From positions 1-10,983 of the forward strand of contig LSSL01007055.1 of assembly GCA_001953115.1 (NCBI GenBank): 10,983 nucleotides of DNA. The letters run 5' to 3'. Under the pieces are notes generated by a model. The model was not told the origin of the DNA, ran no database searches, and was given only the letters and a program-made list of their open reading frames with translations. Of the stretch, positions 9,737-10,983 are shown piece by piece. The translations under genes and the position numbers were made by a program. Source of the DNA: Smittium mucronatum (Eukaryota > Kickxellomycota > Harpellomycetes > Harpellales > Legeriomycetaceae). How positions within the stretch are numbered: the stretch's first letter is position 1; every line of letters starts with the position of its first letter.

Positions 9737-10325
9737 TTCGTTTAGCTTAATTCGATTATAAATTGGTAAAAAGATTGTACTTTGATGGCAGATACCAAAC
9801 ATTGACAAAATCTTTTATGGAGTGGATGTATAGGAGGACTGTTAGCAGGTGGATTTAATGAAATTGGATCCGAAAATCAAAAAAAAAAAAAACTAATTAG
9901 AACCCACTAGGTTTATTGAAGCGTAAAACAACAACAACAAAAATTAAACTAGATATAATGTTTGGCGTCGGGTGGGTGTGATATGTGTGTATGTGTTTAT
10001 ATATGAGGACTTGGGTCCGGACTAATCGTCATCAAATGAAAAAAAAAAAAAACGGTGCCTAGATTAGACATTTAAAATCGGAGGGTGGATGAAAAAAGGT
10101 CCTCAAAAGAAGGGAAAAAAAAAACAAATTGCGGTTTTATATTTTATTTGCGCAAAAAAAAAAAACTTTTTTTTAATATGAAAAAAACAGAACCAGAGAG
10201 TAGTAGACTTGTATATATCGTATAGTTGCAACAAAACTATGAAAAATAAAAGATTAATCTAGTTGCTAATTATTAAGGGGAATGCAGGGATTTATGGCAG
10301 TACATTTTATAATAAAAAATGGAGC

Positions 10326-10341
10326 TTTTTTTTTTTTTTTT
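10326..10341. repeat. T16 homopolymer
   Basis: Sixteen T in a row, 31 bases upstream of the G8 run. It is not preceded by a GC stem that would make it an intrinsic terminator. Confidence 0.9.
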
Positions 10342-10372
10342 GTTTAGGTGAATGGCCGAATGGGTTGTTAAA

Positions 10373-10391
10373 GGGGGGGGAAGGGGGTGGG
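10373..10391 (+). other. Potential G-quadruplex
   Basis: G8, AA, G5, T and GGG follow one another, giving at least four runs of three G with loops of one or two bases if the G8 run is split. This fits the usual sequence rule for an intramolecular quadruplex on the plus strand. A perfect B-box-like match overlaps its right edge on the minus strand (10390-10400), but no tRNA can be built around it. Confidence 0.45.
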
Positions 10392-10670
10392 AATTGAACC
10401 ACGTTAAGTCCCGTTATTTTTTTTTTAGAAAAAAAACCATAATTATTCAGACCCTTTTCGCACATTGATGTAATCCTCTTATGCAGTAGTCATGCGTTTA
10501 AGGCTAAAGATGGACGCGAAGTGAAAAGTCAATAGCAAAGCTGAAAAGAACATTCTGTTTGAGCTTTAGTTGACTGGATGCCCGTAGCGACTGTTTGTTA
10601 TTGCAAAAGTAATATCAATTACAAGAGACTACAAATCAGAATGGGAAGTTTGCATCAACAGGAATTTAAA

Positions 10671-10681
10671 CCCCCCCCCCC
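10671..10681. repeat. C11 homopolymer
   Basis: Eleven C flanked by AAA and TCC. With the C10 run near 9727 it is one of two such runs within about 950 bases, and I see none in the left half. Confidence 0.9.
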
Positions 10682-10733
10682 TCCTAGCAAGGCCAATTAA
10701 ATTTGGATGTGGCTCCAATCACTAGCACTGCAT

Positions 10734-10961
10734 TTACACAAATGAACGGAAAAGTGGTATAGTGGTTGGCTTTTGGCCAGAGTAGGGGGGACTTGGAGCG
10801 GGGGGATTGCTGCTTATCCAATGGACAGAGCCATAAACAATAAAAGGGTTAATGGAAAAAACCAGATTTATTGGCGGAAACGCATAATCGCGATACTTGC
10901 ACCAATAGCCATACGCGATATTTAATCTTTTAGGTTGTATTGGAGGAGAGCTGGCTTTCAA
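10734..10961 (-). CDS. Candidate small ORF, 75 codons, doubtful
   Basis: This is the longest standard-code frame in the window. It lies at the GC-richest end, where stops are rarer, so its length is not remarkable. The product would be proline and serine-rich near the end (SSNPPAPSPPYSG), with aromatic residues in the middle (YGYWCKYRDY). That proline content is largely the translation of the C-rich complement of G runs at 10785-10790 and 10800-10805. No family or signal is recognised. More likely a chance frame than a gene. Confidence 0.12.
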   Translation of the reverse strand: MKASSPPIQPKRLNIAYGYWCKYRDYAFPPINLVFSINPFIVYGSVHWISSNPPAPSPPYSGQKPTTIPLFRSFV

Positions 10962-10983
10962 GGGAATATTGGTGTTGGTATGC

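Larger units (their letters stand above)
9531..10733. other. Gene-free stretch with G-rich, C-poor patches and homopolymers
   Basis: I see no credible gene here. It holds a C run of about ten near 9727, an ACA repeat of four copies (9928-9940), a degenerate TG-rich patch around 9960-10000, a T16 run (10326-10341), a G8 run (10373-10380), an interrupted T10/A8 tract (10417-10436) and a C11 run (10671-10681). Patches such as 10081-10140 have about 16 G and 5 C, while neighbouring parts are A/T-rich. Confidence 0.5.

Noticed and set aside
9721..9740. GGGGTT followed by a C run, considered as a ciliate-type telomere repeat or a yeast mitochondrial GC cluster.
   Set aside because: There is a single GGGGTT unit with no tandem copies, it is not at the sequence end, and the GC-cluster consensus is not present.
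10390..10400. GGTTCAATTCC on the minus strand, a perfect match to the tRNA B-box pattern.
   Set aside because: The flanking bases do not form a T stem unless one base is added, no A box lies upstream on that strand, and the upstream sequence is T and A runs.
10754..10770. GTGGTATAGTGGTTGGC, very close to the A box and D arm of eukaryotic tRNA-Gly, Asp or Glu.
   Set aside because: No B box follows at the expected distance, no acceptor or anticodon stem can be formed, and the downstream sequence is G runs. Probably coincidence or at most a worn tRNA fragment.

Overview
The window is extremely AT-rich and contains no gene I can recognise. I find no rRNA, no complete tRNA, no CRISPR array, no insertion sequence and no protein family I can name. 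The longest standard-code frames are only 60-75 codons. Sampled 60-base blocks range from 2 G+C (4621-4680) to 24 (1621-1680), with most low, in the left half, and reach about 31 (10741-10800) near the right end. Long poly(dA:dT) tracts, microsatellites and very few open frames suggest intergenic or otherwise non-coding DNA of an AT-rich eukaryote. Candidate sources are a ciliate, an amoebozoan, an apicomplexan, an anaerobic fungus or an organelle. The sequence does not decide between them, and a bacterial origin looks unlikely given the absence of packed genes.

Layout. Positions 1-5262 are AT-rich DNA with no credible gene, broken by one GC-richer island (about 1604-1680), a mixed-base hairpin (1246-1290), an AT hairpin (2435-2463) and an ATT microsatellite (4261-4288). 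Positions 5263-6436 are the most coding-like part of the AT-rich half. They hold short standard-code frames at 5263-5481 and 5541-5705, and neighbouring frames that stay open much longer if TAA and TAG are read as sense. Positions 6437-8302 carry a cluster of T-tract/A-tract junctions and microsatellites. From 8303 to 9385 one frame has no TGA for 360 codons although TAA and TAG are frequent. From about 8.5 kb to the end the plus strand has patches rich in G and poor in C, with G and C homopolymers (C10, G8, C11) that stand out in such AT-rich DNA.

The most interesting possibility is that UAA/UAG are sense codons, as in most ciliates, so that genes here are hidden from a standard-code search. 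The evidence is suggestive at best: the TGA-free run is about what the best of many frames might show by chance, and G use by codon position in the long frame is flat. The null reading, gene-free AT-rich spacer with drifting composition, remains the best-supported one. No operon or pathway can be described.
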